Assembly (NCBI GenBank): GCA_964550375.1
Contig: CAZJYX010000002.1
Location: 1-64,000 of the forward strand
DNA: 64,000 nt
Source: JAAYXS01 sp964550375
Lineage (GTDB): Bacteria; Planctomycetota; Phycisphaerae; UBA1845; Fen-1342
Direction: 5' to 3'
Of the stretch, positions 1 to 7,470 are shown one piece after another. A model generated the notes under the pieces. The model was not told the origin of the DNA, did no database searches, and worked only from the letters and a program-made list of their open reading frames with translations. Within the stretch, counting starts at the first letter, position 1. Every line of letters starts with the position of its first letter. The position numbers were made by a program, and so were the translations under genes.

Positions 1-37
1 AGCTGACCGTCCCGTGACACGTGCGATTGACGCAGCG

Positions 38-358
38 CTACTCGCCGAACGCCTCGCCGCGCCGGCCAGCGCAGCCCACCAAGGGATCGGCGTGCATCTC
101 GACACGCCCGCTGCCTTGCCGGGACTGCCCTGGGGTGGCCCTCCCGCTGTGGGCCTCCAGATCTTGCTTGAAAGCCCGTACCGTGCCGGCGTCCGTGCCC
201 GCGGTGACAAACGGCACCCGGCCGCGCTCGTTGTCCAAGTCCATGAACACGCTGATGTGGTTGTGGCCGCGACGGCGGGAAGTCTCGTCCACGCCGATGG
301 CGGTCACCTGCGAGAAGTCCGCCGCGGCTTGGGCCTTCTCGCATACCGGTTCGCAGCG
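38..358 (-). pseudogene. ISL3-family transposase remnant (DDE core fragment)
   Basis: The minus strand reads VTAIGVDETSRRRGHNHISV, then FMDLDNERGRVPFVTAGTDA. This matches the start of the ISL3 transposase catalytic core: the first acidic residue lies in GVDETS and is followed by the hydrophobic strand with VDLD. The frame opens after a stop at 359-361, so the N-terminal zinc-finger and HTH half is missing. After EAHSGRATP the frame departs from the family pattern and stops at 38-40, where the CDMSPAF-type motif should follow. Part of the element may lie beyond the left edge, but the intact frame already ends inside the window. No terminal inverted repeat was recognised. Family assignment is from motif memory. 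Confidence 0.7.
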
Positions 359-502
359 TCAGGTCATGACGTGTGTCATGCCCGACGCAACAATACAAAG
401 GCCCGGCGTGGTCAGGGGCTCAACCACGCCGGGCCCTCTAGGCTCCCCGCGTTCTACGGCCAAACGTTTGTCCGTGTGGCACTTACGGACAGAGGTGCTC
501 TG

Positions 503-808
503 CTACGTGGCTACAAAGCGCTCCTTGTGGGCGCGCCACGCCTGGCAATCCTCGGGATCGGTGCAGCACACGTCGCAAATATGGTCGTAGAACACGTCAG
601 GTGCCATTCCGATGGCACGGCGGAGGGGACATTTCAGTGCGATACGAGGCCTAGTGGTGCAAGTTCCTGTCAGCAAGGACCTTATGTACACCTGGTTGCG
701 TCCGGCCGGGCACCTCATCTCGGCGTTGAGCTTCTGCTCAAGCTGTGTCAGATTACCGGTCAGCTCCTCCGGAGCCAGCGGAGGTCCGAACGCTTCATGC
801 ACCTTCAT
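503..808 (-). CDS. Small Cys-rich hypothetical protein
   Basis: The product is 101 aa with no family I can name. It carries several Cys residues, including a C-terminal run that reads ICDVCCTDPEDCQAW, which looks like a metal or Fe-S binding knuckle. The chosen ATG opens on MKVHEAFGPPLAPEEL; an AAGAG lies 3 nt upstream and a better GAGAGG lies about 14 nt upstream. A longer in-frame start exists at 889 but adds low-complexity Arg/Gly residues. It lies upstream of the ISL3 remnant on the same strand. It could be a real conserved planctomycete protein or a spurious reading. The clustered cysteines and acidic residues favour a real gene. Confidence 0.5.
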   Translation of the reverse strand: MKVHEAFGPPLAPEELTGNLTQLEQKLNAEMRCPAGRNQVYIRSLLTGTCTTRPRIALKCPLRRAIGMAPDVFYDHICDVCCTDPEDCQAWRAHKERFVAT

Positions 809-1215
809 ACTCTTAAGCAATCCTCTCGGCGGCCAACCCATGGGTCTACTCCTTCCATTCAGGTGGCGTGAGCCGGTGCCGTCCCGCACCTGCTCACGGG
901 GCCTGAGCGTTCTGGCTACGCCACAGACCGCCTGGCTACCGCGCCATGCCCTGGCCCGCCACGTGGCGGGCGCAGCAGAATCAGCGCGGGGGATAGTCGA
1001 CTAATTGTTGAATGGGGAGATCATCGCCTAACCGAACCGACCACAGACTGAAAGCCTGCGGGGCGATTCAGCGCCGCTCGCGCAACGAAATTCGTTGTCG
1101 GCGGCGTTCGGTGGCGATGATGAAAACTTGCGAATGAAACAAGAAGCTCGAACAGAATAAAGCGAATCAGTGGATGAAGATCTCCACCTTTGCCGTCCAC
1201 TTAGAATATAGCACA
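809..1215. other. Gene-free stretch
   Basis: About 400 bases between the small Cys-rich gene and the 3' end of galE. I see only short readings that look like shadows, with no RNA gene and no clear promoter. Confidence 0.5.
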
Positions 1216-1240
1216 TTACCCCGGGCTGTGCCAGGGGTAA
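1216..1240 (-). terminator. Hairpin just after galE
   Basis: TTACCCC at 1216-1222 pairs perfectly with GGGGTAA at 1234-1240, and an inner GGC/GCC pair extends the stem. It starts 9 nt past the galE stop. There is no clear T-run on the minus strand after it, so it may be a processing or weak termination hairpin. Confidence 0.4.
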
Positions 1241-1248
1241 ATCGGCCA

Positions 1249-2238
1249 TTATTTAGATTCGTAACCGTGGGGATGCGACCGGTGCCAGACCCACGCCGAC
1301 GCCACGATCGCCTCGATGCTCGTGAGCTTCGGCCGCCAACCGAATTTGCCGCGCAGCTTATCGGAATTAGCATAGAGCGCCGGCGGATCGCCGGGCCGCC
1401 TAGCCGTGGTCTCCGCTGGAATCTCGTGCGCGGTTACGGAACGCGCCGCCGCTATGACATCCAGAACACTTGTCCCCGAGCCCGTGCCCACGTTCAATGC
1501 CTCAACGCACCCTTCTTCAAGGCGTTCCAGGGCCAGAAGGTGCGCATCGGCCAGGTCGTCCACGTGTACATAGTCGCGGATGCACGACCCGTCCGGCGTT
1601 GGATAGTCGCAGCCATACACCCGAATCTTGTCGCGTTGCCCCAGTGCCACCTGCAGCACCAGCGGGATAAGGTGAATCTCCGGCGAATGATCCTCGCCCA
1701 GCGTTCCGTCGGCTGCCGCGCCGGCCGCGTTGAAATAGCGTAGCGGAACCGCTCCCAGTCCCCACGCCGCCGAGCAATCTTCCAGCATGCGCTCTACAAA
1801 CAGCTTGGACGCCCCGTATGGGCTGATCGGATTCCTGGGCAGATCCTCGGTCAGCGGCAGTTGCTCCGGTACACCATACACCGCACACGAACTGCTGAAC
1901 ACGAACCGGCGCACGCGGCCGGTCTTCAGACATTCGAGGAGGTTGAGGGTGTTGGCGACATTGTTCCGATAATAGCGCAGCGGCTCACCCACGGACTCGC
2001 CGACATCCAGATACGCCGCGAAGTGCATGGCCGCGTCGAATTGCCCGGGTCGCAGCAACTCGGTGAGCTTCCCGATGTCGGCTAGATCGCCATAGACGAA
2101 CGAAGCCTCCGGATCGACCGCGGCCCGGTGGCCGGCCGACAGGTTGTCGTAGACGGTCACCTCGTGCCCAGCCGACACCAGCCGCTTGACGCAATGGCTG
2201 CCGACGTAACCCGCTCCACCGGTAACAAACACGCGCAT
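1249..2238 (-). CDS. galE: UDP-glucose 4-epimerase
   Basis: Extended short-chain dehydrogenase of 329 aa that interconverts UDP-glucose and UDP-galactose with bound NAD. The N-terminus MRVFVTGGAGYVGSH is the Rossmann GxxGxxG motif. The catalytic region has SSSCAVYG followed by the YGASK Tyr-x3-Lys pair, and PLRYFNAAGA and IRDYVHVDDLA are typical GalE blocks. The ATG at 2238 is chosen because the Rossmann strand begins immediately; an upstream in-frame extension of 50 aa is Pro/Arg-rich with no homology signal. It is divergent from the DegT aminotransferase gene, and the pair would fit synthesis of nucleotide sugars for surface polysaccharide. Length is normal for the family. Confidence 0.93.
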   Translation of the reverse strand: MRVFVTGGAGYVGSHCVKRLVSAGHEVTVYDNLSAGHRAAVDPEASFVYGDLADIGKLTELLRPGQFDAAMHFAAYLDVGESVGEPLRYYRNNVANTLNLLECLKTGRVRRFVFSSSCAVYGVPEQLPLTEDLPRNPISPYGASKLFVERMLEDCSAAWGLGAVPLRYFNAAGAAADGTLGEDHSPEIHLIPLVLQVALGQRDKIRVYGCDYPTPDGSCIRDYVHVDDLADAHLLALERLEEGCVEALNVGTGSGTSVLDVIAAARSVTAHEIPAETTARRPGDPPALYANSDKLRGKFGWRPKLTSIEAIVASAWVWHRSHPHGYESK

Positions 2239-2468
2239 CGAGTTTCTCCCGAGCGATGACCCAGCCGTCAGCGTCGTCCGCGGTCGGACAACCACTGACG
2301 GCATCATCGCCGCCGGCCGATCGGCGTCAACTATCCGTGGGCACAAGCCCGGGATTCGAGTTGCCGGGCGGGCAGCCGGCCACTTCAAAACTTGGCGGAT
2401 TGCGGGTACAAGCGTGGGAGCGCGCCGCAGTTTGGGGCGCCAAGAACACCGTGAGCGAGGTAGCAGTG

Positions 2469-3617
2469 ATGGTCAAGCCTGTGCCGGCCGTCGGCGCGCA
2501 GGTGGCGGTCCCGCCACTGAACCTGGTGGCCAACTTTGCCGACGTGCGCGAAGAGATTCTCAGCGAGTTGGCGGAAGTCGCGGCTTCCGGGCAGTACGTG
2601 CTGGGGCCGAAGGTGTTGGCGTTCGAGCGCGCCCTGGCGGAGTACTGCGGGACGCGCCACGCCGTCGGCGTCTCATCGGGCACTGACGCCTTGCTCGTAG
2701 CGCTGATGGCGCTGGGGATCGGGCCGGGTGACGAAGTCGTCGTGCCGGCGTTCACGTTCTTTGCCACGGCCGGCGTGGTGGCGCGGCTGGGCGCACGGCC
2801 CGTGTTCTGCGACATCGACTCACGTACGTACAGTATCGACGTGGCTGATATGGCCGCGCGACTCACGCCCCGGACTGAGGCCATCATCCCCGTGCATCTG
2901 TACGGCCAACTGGCCGACATGCCGGCCCTGCTGGACATCGCGCGCCAACGCAATATCCCCGTCATCGAGGACGCCGCCCAGGCTATTGGGGCGACGGCCG
3001 CGGACGGCACGCGTGCCGGCGCGGTCGGCACCTGCGGGGCGCTCAGCTTCTACCCCACGAAGAACCTGGGGGCCCTGGGCGATGCCGGCGCCGTGCTGAC
3101 CAACGACGACCAACTCGCCGAGTTGCTCGTCAAGCTGCGCATTCACGGCAGCGGCCACACCTACCATCACGAGCGCGTCGGCGGCAACTTCCGCATCGAT
3201 CCCATCCAGGCCGCTGTCCTGACCGTCAAGCTCAAGCGGCTTGAGCGTTGGACGGAAGAGCGGCGCAGTCGGGCGGCCCGCTACGGGCAGTTGCTGACGG
3301 CGGCCGGCCTGGTTCCCGAGCACGTCGAGCTGCCCCAGGAGCTCACCGGCCGGCACGTTTACCATCAATACGTCCTGCGCGTGCGGCGGCGCGACGAGTT
3401 GGCGGCGTATCTTAGGGAACGCCGAATCGGCTGCGGCGTCTACTACCCGCTGCCGCTGCACCTGCAAACTTGTTTTGCCGACCTGGGCTACAAGGCGGGC
3501 GATCTCCCCCAGTCGGAGGCCGCGGCCGCGGCCGTGCTGGCGCTGCCAATCTACCCGGAACTGACCGAGCAGCAGCAGAGTGCGGTGGCGGAGGCGATTG
3601 CCGACTTCTATCGCTGA
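2469..3617 (+). CDS. DegT/DnrJ/EryC1/StrS-family PLP aminotransferase
   Basis: PLP-dependent nucleotide-sugar aminotransferase of 382 aa, of the type that puts an amino group on a 3- or 4-keto sugar. Visible blocks are YVLGPKVLAFE near the start, GVSSGTDALLVALMALGIGP, DEVVVPAFTFFATA, the cofactor motif IEDAAQAIGA and the Schiff-base lysine in SFYPTKNLGALGDAG, with the C-terminal RRIGCGVYYPLPLHLQ. The ATG at 2469 follows a GAGG at about 9 nt; a GTG at 2451 is also possible. It is divergent from galE. It ends exactly where the convergent GGDEF gene ends, with stop codons back to back. The specific sugar substrate cannot be told. Confidence 0.9.
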   Translation: MVKPVPAVGAQVAVPPLNLVANFADVREEILSELAEVAASGQYVLGPKVLAFERALAEYCGTRHAVGVSSGTDALLVALMALGIGPGDEVVVPAFTFFATAGVVARLGARPVFCDIDSRTYSIDVADMAARLTPRTEAIIPVHLYGQLADMPALLDIARQRNIPVIEDAAQAIGATAADGTRAGAVGTCGALSFYPTKNLGALGDAGAVLTNDDQLAELLVKLRIHGSGHTYHHERVGGNFRIDPIQAAVLTVKLKRLERWTEERRSRAARYGQLLTAAGLVPEHVELPQELTGRHVYHQYVLRVRRRDELAAYLRERRIGCGVYYPLPLHLQTCFADLGYKAGDLPQSEAAAAAVLALPIYPELTEQQQSAVAEAIADFYR

Positions 3618-4988
3618 TCAGCCTGGGGGCGCGTCGCCGGCTCGTCGTCCGCCGCGGCGGGCGGTGGTTTGGCCGCTGGGCTGGGCCAGCCCGGCGCACG
3701 TCTGCTTGGCCTCGTACATGGCGGTGTCGGCCAGCTTCAGCAACTGCTGCCAGGATTCGGCGTTGTGGGCGCGCCGGCCGGCAATGCCCACGGACAGACC
3801 TGGACGCGGCTCGACCTGGTCCAGGAGTCGCGCCCGCTGAAGAAACAGGTTGCGTATCCGCCGGATGACGTCACCAGCTTCATCCATGCTCGTGTCTGGC
3901 AGCAGGATCAGGAATTCGTCCCCACCCAGGCGGGCCGCCAGGTCGGTTGATCTCCGCGCGGTTCCCCGGATCAGCTCGCCGACGAAAGCAAGCAATTCGT
4001 CCCCAGCATGATGACCCAGCGTGTCGTTGAGCTGCTTGAAGTTGTCCAGGTCGAGCACGGCGGCGACCAGCTCCCGGCCGTCACGCTGCTGCTGCTCGAA
4101 TAGGGCGGGCAGCTCACGCTCCAACGTTCGGCGGTTGGCGAGGCCAGTGAGCAGGTCCGTGCCGGCGGATTGCTCGGCCTGCCGCAGATCGCGGCTGATC
4201 TGGCGCGTTTGAGCGTCCACGCGCTCGTTCAGCGAGCGGCGCAGGTCGTGGGCCTGGCCCTGCCACTGCCGGACGTCAGTGAGCGCCTGGTGCAACGCCT
4301 CGCCCAGCACGCGCAGCTCCTGCGGCGTGTTGTCATGGACCGCATCTGCCCAGCCCTCCAGGAGCGTACTGCGGTGCTCGACAAGCCAGGTGATCGGGCG
4401 CTGTACGGTACATTGGAACCAGGCGAACGCCGCCGCCAGCCCGAGGACCGCCAGACATATCAGGCCGGCCACGAAGAGCGGCGTGCTGTTCGGCCCGACA
4501 GTGTCGAGGTCCACCACCGCGGCCAGGACCCGGCCGTCCGGCTGGGGGACCGTCAGCAGGGTGAAACGCTGGGACGGTCCGGCTGCCAGGCGCAGCGGGG
4601 CCGACTGTGGACTGCGGGCGTCGAATGGAATCTGTTCCAGGAGTTGCGCCAGCGGCAGGTCGGTGCGCCGGCGGAATTCCAGACCGGTGCGATCCTGGTT
4701 GAACACCCCCGCCCAGCGGACGCGCAACTCCTGCTTGGACAACCGGGTCAGCCACTCGTCATAGACCGTTGAACCGTCGGCCGCATCCTGCAGGTACGCG
4801 CTGAGTGCGACCGCTAACAGCGCTTCGGCGGCTGCGGCGTGTCGGCGGTCCTGGTGACGGCTGAGAATGCGGAAGGCTACGAAGGCTGGCAGCCCGATCG
4901 AAGCCACCAGCAGCACGACCAGCACAATGGCCCGGCCTTCCAGACTGGCCGGCAGCCACGGTCGCGATTTGCCGCACCGACGCTCCAT
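3618..4988 (-). CDS. Membrane diguanylate cyclase with periplasmic sensor and GGDEF domain
   Basis: Protein of 456 aa predicted to make cyclic di-GMP. A transmembrane helix at about residues 20-42 is followed by a roughly 125-residue extracytoplasmic sensor, a second helix at about 172-192, a HAMP-like and coiled-coil linker, then a GGDEF domain from about 275. The catalytic GGDEF is intact in AARLGGDEFLIL. An RxxD inhibitory site (RSTD) sits five residues before it, so product feedback is expected. There is no EAL domain. ATG at 4988 is preferred over the GTG one codon upstream. It follows scpB on the same strand by 44 nt, so co-transcription is possible. The sensed signal is unknown. Confidence 0.9.
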   Translation of the reverse strand: MERRCGKSRPWLPASLEGRAIVLVVLLVASIGLPAFVAFRILSRHQDRRHAAAAEALLAVALSAYLQDAADGSTVYDEWLTRLSKQELRVRWAGVFNQDRTGLEFRRRTDLPLAQLLEQIPFDARSPQSAPLRLAAGPSQRFTLLTVPQPDGRVLAAVVDLDTVGPNSTPLFVAGLICLAVLGLAAAFAWFQCTVQRPITWLVEHRSTLLEGWADAVHDNTPQELRVLGEALHQALTDVRQWQGQAHDLRRSLNERVDAQTRQISRDLRQAEQSAGTDLLTGLANRRTLERELPALFEQQQRDGRELVAAVLDLDNFKQLNDTLGHHAGDELLAFVGELIRGTARRSTDLAARLGGDEFLILLPDTSMDEAGDVIRRIRNLFLQRARLLDQVEPRPGLSVGIAGRRAHNAESWQQLLKLADTAMYEAKQTCAGLAQPSGQTTARRGGRRAGDAPPG

Positions 4989-5032
4989 CACCGTTTGTAT
5001 CGGTTTGGAGCCGGGCGGCGTTCAGCGGCGCG

Positions 5033-5749
5033 CTAGGCGCTCGCTGCCAACGGAGCCGGAGCGGTCTCCTCCGGCACGGTGCGGCGACGGAGTTGCAGGG
5101 CCTCCATCGGCGGCAGGTCGTCCAGATCGGCCAGGCCAAAGACATCGAGGAACTTCCTCGTCGTCCCGTACAGCAGGGGCCGGCCAACGACTTCCGCTCG
5201 CCCGATGACCCTGACCAGGCCCATCTCACGCAGGCGATTCAGCACGTCGCCGCAGGCAACCCCGCGAATGGCCTCGACATCGGCCCGGATGATGGGCTGC
5301 TTGTATGCCACGATCGCCAGCGTCTCAAGCGCCGCGCCCGTAAGCCGCGTCTGGCTGCGGTGCTTGTTGAGCTTGGCAAGCCATTCGTCGTACTGCGGCT
5401 GCGTCATCATCTGGTAGCCGCGGGCGATATGCTCGACGCGGAACGTCAGCCCGGCCGCCACGTACTTGTCATTAAGGTCCGCGATGGCCAGGCGCACCTC
5501 GGTGACCGAACACCCGCCCACCAGGTCGGCCAGCCGGGCCGCACTTAACGGCGCGTCCGAGGCGAACAGCAATGCCTCGACGATCTTGTCCAGAGGGGCG
5601 TCGGTTGGTGCGGACATCGTCTCCTGCCCGTGCGGCGCGGTAACCACGTCTTCGCCGGCGGCATGCGGCTCTTCGGTGGGAAGCGATTCCCCCACGGCCA
5701 GCGAAGGGTCTGCTTCGACCCGGTCGAGAACCAACAACTCGTCATCCAT
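5033..5749 (-). CDS. scpB: Segregation and condensation protein B
   Basis: ScpB is the winged-helix dimer that joins ScpA in the SMC condensin complex for chromosome segregation. At 238 aa it has an unconserved acidic N-terminal tail of about 45 residues. The tandem winged-helix core begins at KIVEALLFASDAPLS and includes YQMMTQPQYDEWL, ALETLAIVAYKQPIIRADVE, IRGVACGDVLNRL and GRPLLYGTT, all hallmark ScpB blocks. No scpA or trpS neighbour is seen in this window, which differs from many genomes where scpA is adjacent. The GGDEF gene lies 44 nt downstream. Confidence 0.93.
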   Translation of the reverse strand: MDDELLVLDRVEADPSLAVGESLPTEEPHAAGEDVVTAPHGQETMSAPTDAPLDKIVEALLFASDAPLSAARLADLVGGCSVTEVRLAIADLNDKYVAAGLTFRVEHIARGYQMMTQPQYDEWLAKLNKHRSQTRLTGAALETLAIVAYKQPIIRADVEAIRGVACGDVLNRLREMGLVRVIGRAEVVGRPLLYGTTRKFLDVFGLADLDDLPPMEALQLRRRTVPEETAPAPLAASA

Positions 5750-5973
5750 GACGCTCGTCTCCTCGCTGAAAACCCATGTTATCCTATCACGCCCGGCCGC
5801 CGAGGTCCAGGTGGCCGGCAGAAACTTCCGCGCCGCCGGTCGTTTGCAGGGGCCGTGCGGGTATGGCAGACTACCATTCGGTAGGCGCAGTTTGGCGCTG
5901 GCGTGCGGCGGGGGCTGTAGCGCGGCCGGGCGGCATCACAATCGCCCATGTGTCGCCGGATGGAAGAAGGATA

Positions 5974-6534
5974 ATGCCTGCGACCTGTGTGAATCTCAAG
6001 CAAGCCCAACTCGTCGTGGTGGACATCCAGGAGAAGATGCTCCCGCATGTGGCCGAGCATGAGCAGGTATTGGCGCAAGCCGTGCGCATGCTGCGGGCGG
6101 CCGTCGAGATGCAGTTGCCCATCACGATCTCCGAACAGTACGTGCGCGGCCTGGGCCCCACCGTAGGCGACATCGTGGCGGCGGCCGAAGGCGCACGCGA
6201 CGCCATCCGGCTCGAGAAAACGTCCTTCAGCGTACTGCGAGATGAGAACCTGCGCGAGCGCATCGTCGGACTGCGGCGGCCGCAGGTGCTGCTGGTGGGT
6301 GTGGAAACGCACGTCTGTGTCCAGCAGACCGCGCTGGACCTGCTGGGTGTCTCGCTGCGGCCGGTCGTGCTCGCGGATGCGGTCGGCTCCCGGCGTCCCA
6401 GCGACCGGGAGATATCCCTGGACCGCCTGCGCACCGCCGGCGCCATCGTGACAACCGTGGAATCCGCCATCTTCGAATTGTTGGAGGTTTCCGGAACCGA
6501 ACTTTTCAGACGCCTGTTACCGATTGTGCGCTGA
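5974..6534 (+). CDS. Isochorismatase-like cysteine hydrolase
   Basis: Cytosolic alpha/beta hydrolase of the isochorismatase (YcaC/nicotinamidase-like) fold, 186 aa. The triad is visible: Asp in VVVDIQEKM, Lys in RLEKTSFSV and Cys in GVETHVCVQQTA, next to the family's cis-peptide region. The ATG at 5974 has an AGAAGG immediately upstream and begins just before the first strand. Upstream in-frame residues to 5776 are Arg-rich and unlikely to be coding. The next gene starts 4 nt after the stop, so the two are probably one transcript. Family members without a known partner may act on isochorismate, nicotinamide or carbamates; nothing here decides between these. Confidence 0.85.
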   Translation: MPATCVNLKQAQLVVVDIQEKMLPHVAEHEQVLAQAVRMLRAAVEMQLPITISEQYVRGLGPTVGDIVAAAEGARDAIRLEKTSFSVLRDENLRERIVGLRRPQVLLVGVETHVCVQQTALDLLGVSLRPVVLADAVGSRRPSDREISLDRLRTAGAIVTTVESAIFELLEVSGTELFRRLLPIVR

Positions 6535-6538
6535 ATCC

Positions 6539-6829
6539 ATGCCGAGCCAGGACGAACGCGATGGGCTGAACGAACTGCCGTGGGAGGTACAGGAAGCCCT
6601 TCAGGATCCTGAAGGGCCCCAGGAGTGCGACCTTCTCGGCCAGGGCGACGAAGTCGACACGGTCCCCTGTCCCAATTGCGGCGCGGAGATTCCGGACATG
6701 GCTGATCACTGCCCACACTGTGGCGAATGGGTTGTTCAGGGCGGTGATCGTCCGATATCCAACCGCACACTGCTCATTGCCGCGGTGGTCTTCCTGGCTC
6801 TGCTGCTCGTTGTCTATCTCACTCTCTGA
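6539..6829 (+). CDS. Tail-anchored double-Cys zinc-ribbon protein
   Basis: A 96-aa protein with an acidic N-terminal half, a zinc ribbon (CPNCGAEIPDMADHCPHCGE, four Cys as two CxxC knuckles) and a C-terminal transmembrane helix (LLIAAVVFLALLLVVYL), so the ribbon should face the cytoplasm. ATG at 6539 is preferred over a TTG five codons upstream that would overlap the isochorismatase gene. No enzymatic motif is present. Such small ribbon-plus-helix proteins are widespread and mostly uncharacterised; a scaffold or sensor role is only a guess. Confidence 0.75.
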   Translation: MPSQDERDGLNELPWEVQEALQDPEGPQECDLLGQGDEVDTVPCPNCGAEIPDMADHCPHCGEWVVQGGDRPISNRTLLIAAVVFLALLLVVYLTL

Positions 6830-6875
6830 CAAGACTTTGCGGCCTTTGCTTGCCGCCACCGCCGCGCCCGCTGCC

Positions 6876-7133
6876 TCAACGCTCCCCCCCACCCAGCGCC
6901 TCGCCCGGCACGTTGAGCGGTTCATCCGGGTTATGCGGGAAGTCGATCAGTTCATCACCCACGCGCAGCTTGCCCGAACGTAGCAACTCCTCAAGATAGG
7001 GCCGGCAACTCCCGCACCCTGTGCAGCAGGTCGTGGCCTTACTGAGTTCGTCGACGGTCCGGATGCCGTTGCGGCGGGCGTAGGCCAGCAGGCCGGCGAA
7101 ACTCAGGTTGCGGCATTCGCAGCGCGTCTTCAT
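6876..7133 (-). CDS. BFD-like [2Fe-2S]-binding protein
   Basis: An 85-aa protein with the bacterioferritin-associated-ferredoxin type cluster motif: CEC near the N-terminus, then after about 33 residues TTCCTGCGSCRPYLEELL. The helix-turn-helix-like Fe-S domain is found alone (Bfd, which helps release iron from bacterioferritin) or as the C-terminal part of oxidoreductases. ATG at 7133 is preferred to a TTG at 7145. The acidic C-terminal tail is not part of the domain. It is convergent with the zinc-ribbon gene. No bacterioferritin gene is in view, so its partner is unknown. Confidence 0.8.
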   Translation of the reverse strand: MKTRCECRNLSFAGLLAYARRNGIRTVDELSKATTCCTGCGSCRPYLEELLRSGKLRVGDELIDFPHNPDEPLNVPGEALGGGER

Positions 7134-7226
7134 GCTCGTGGTCAAGTATAGCAGATGCGGTCTGCACGGGTCGTCCGAGCAGGGCTGCCGGTAGCCAATT
7201 TTTGCCTATTCTTCGAGTAAGTGGTC

Positions 7227-7239
7227 TGTTATGATAACA
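7227..7239. promoter_or_regulatory. Short perfect inverted repeat in an AT-rich spot
   Basis: TGTTAT-G-ATAACA lies in the 337-nt gap between the BFD gene and the C25 peptidase gene, in the only AT-rich part of that gap. It could be a small operator or part of a promoter -10 region. No other feature was recognised in the gap. Confidence 0.3.
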
Positions 7240-7470
7240 TGTTAGTCACGCGAACGCTCGCTGCCGCCCGTCAGGCCACAATCTTGCGGCAGTTTGTGCA
7301 GGAGTTCTGTACGCAGCCGCGAGCATGTAGCGGGAGAGAAGTGCGCAGCAGGCCGTACCGCCGTGGGGGTGGTCCGACATCGGACTGATGGCTGCACACC
7401 TGCCGCCCCTGCTCGGTACCGCGGGTCCGGTTGGCACTTGCTGACCGAACGGCTGGTCCAGGAGAGATCG

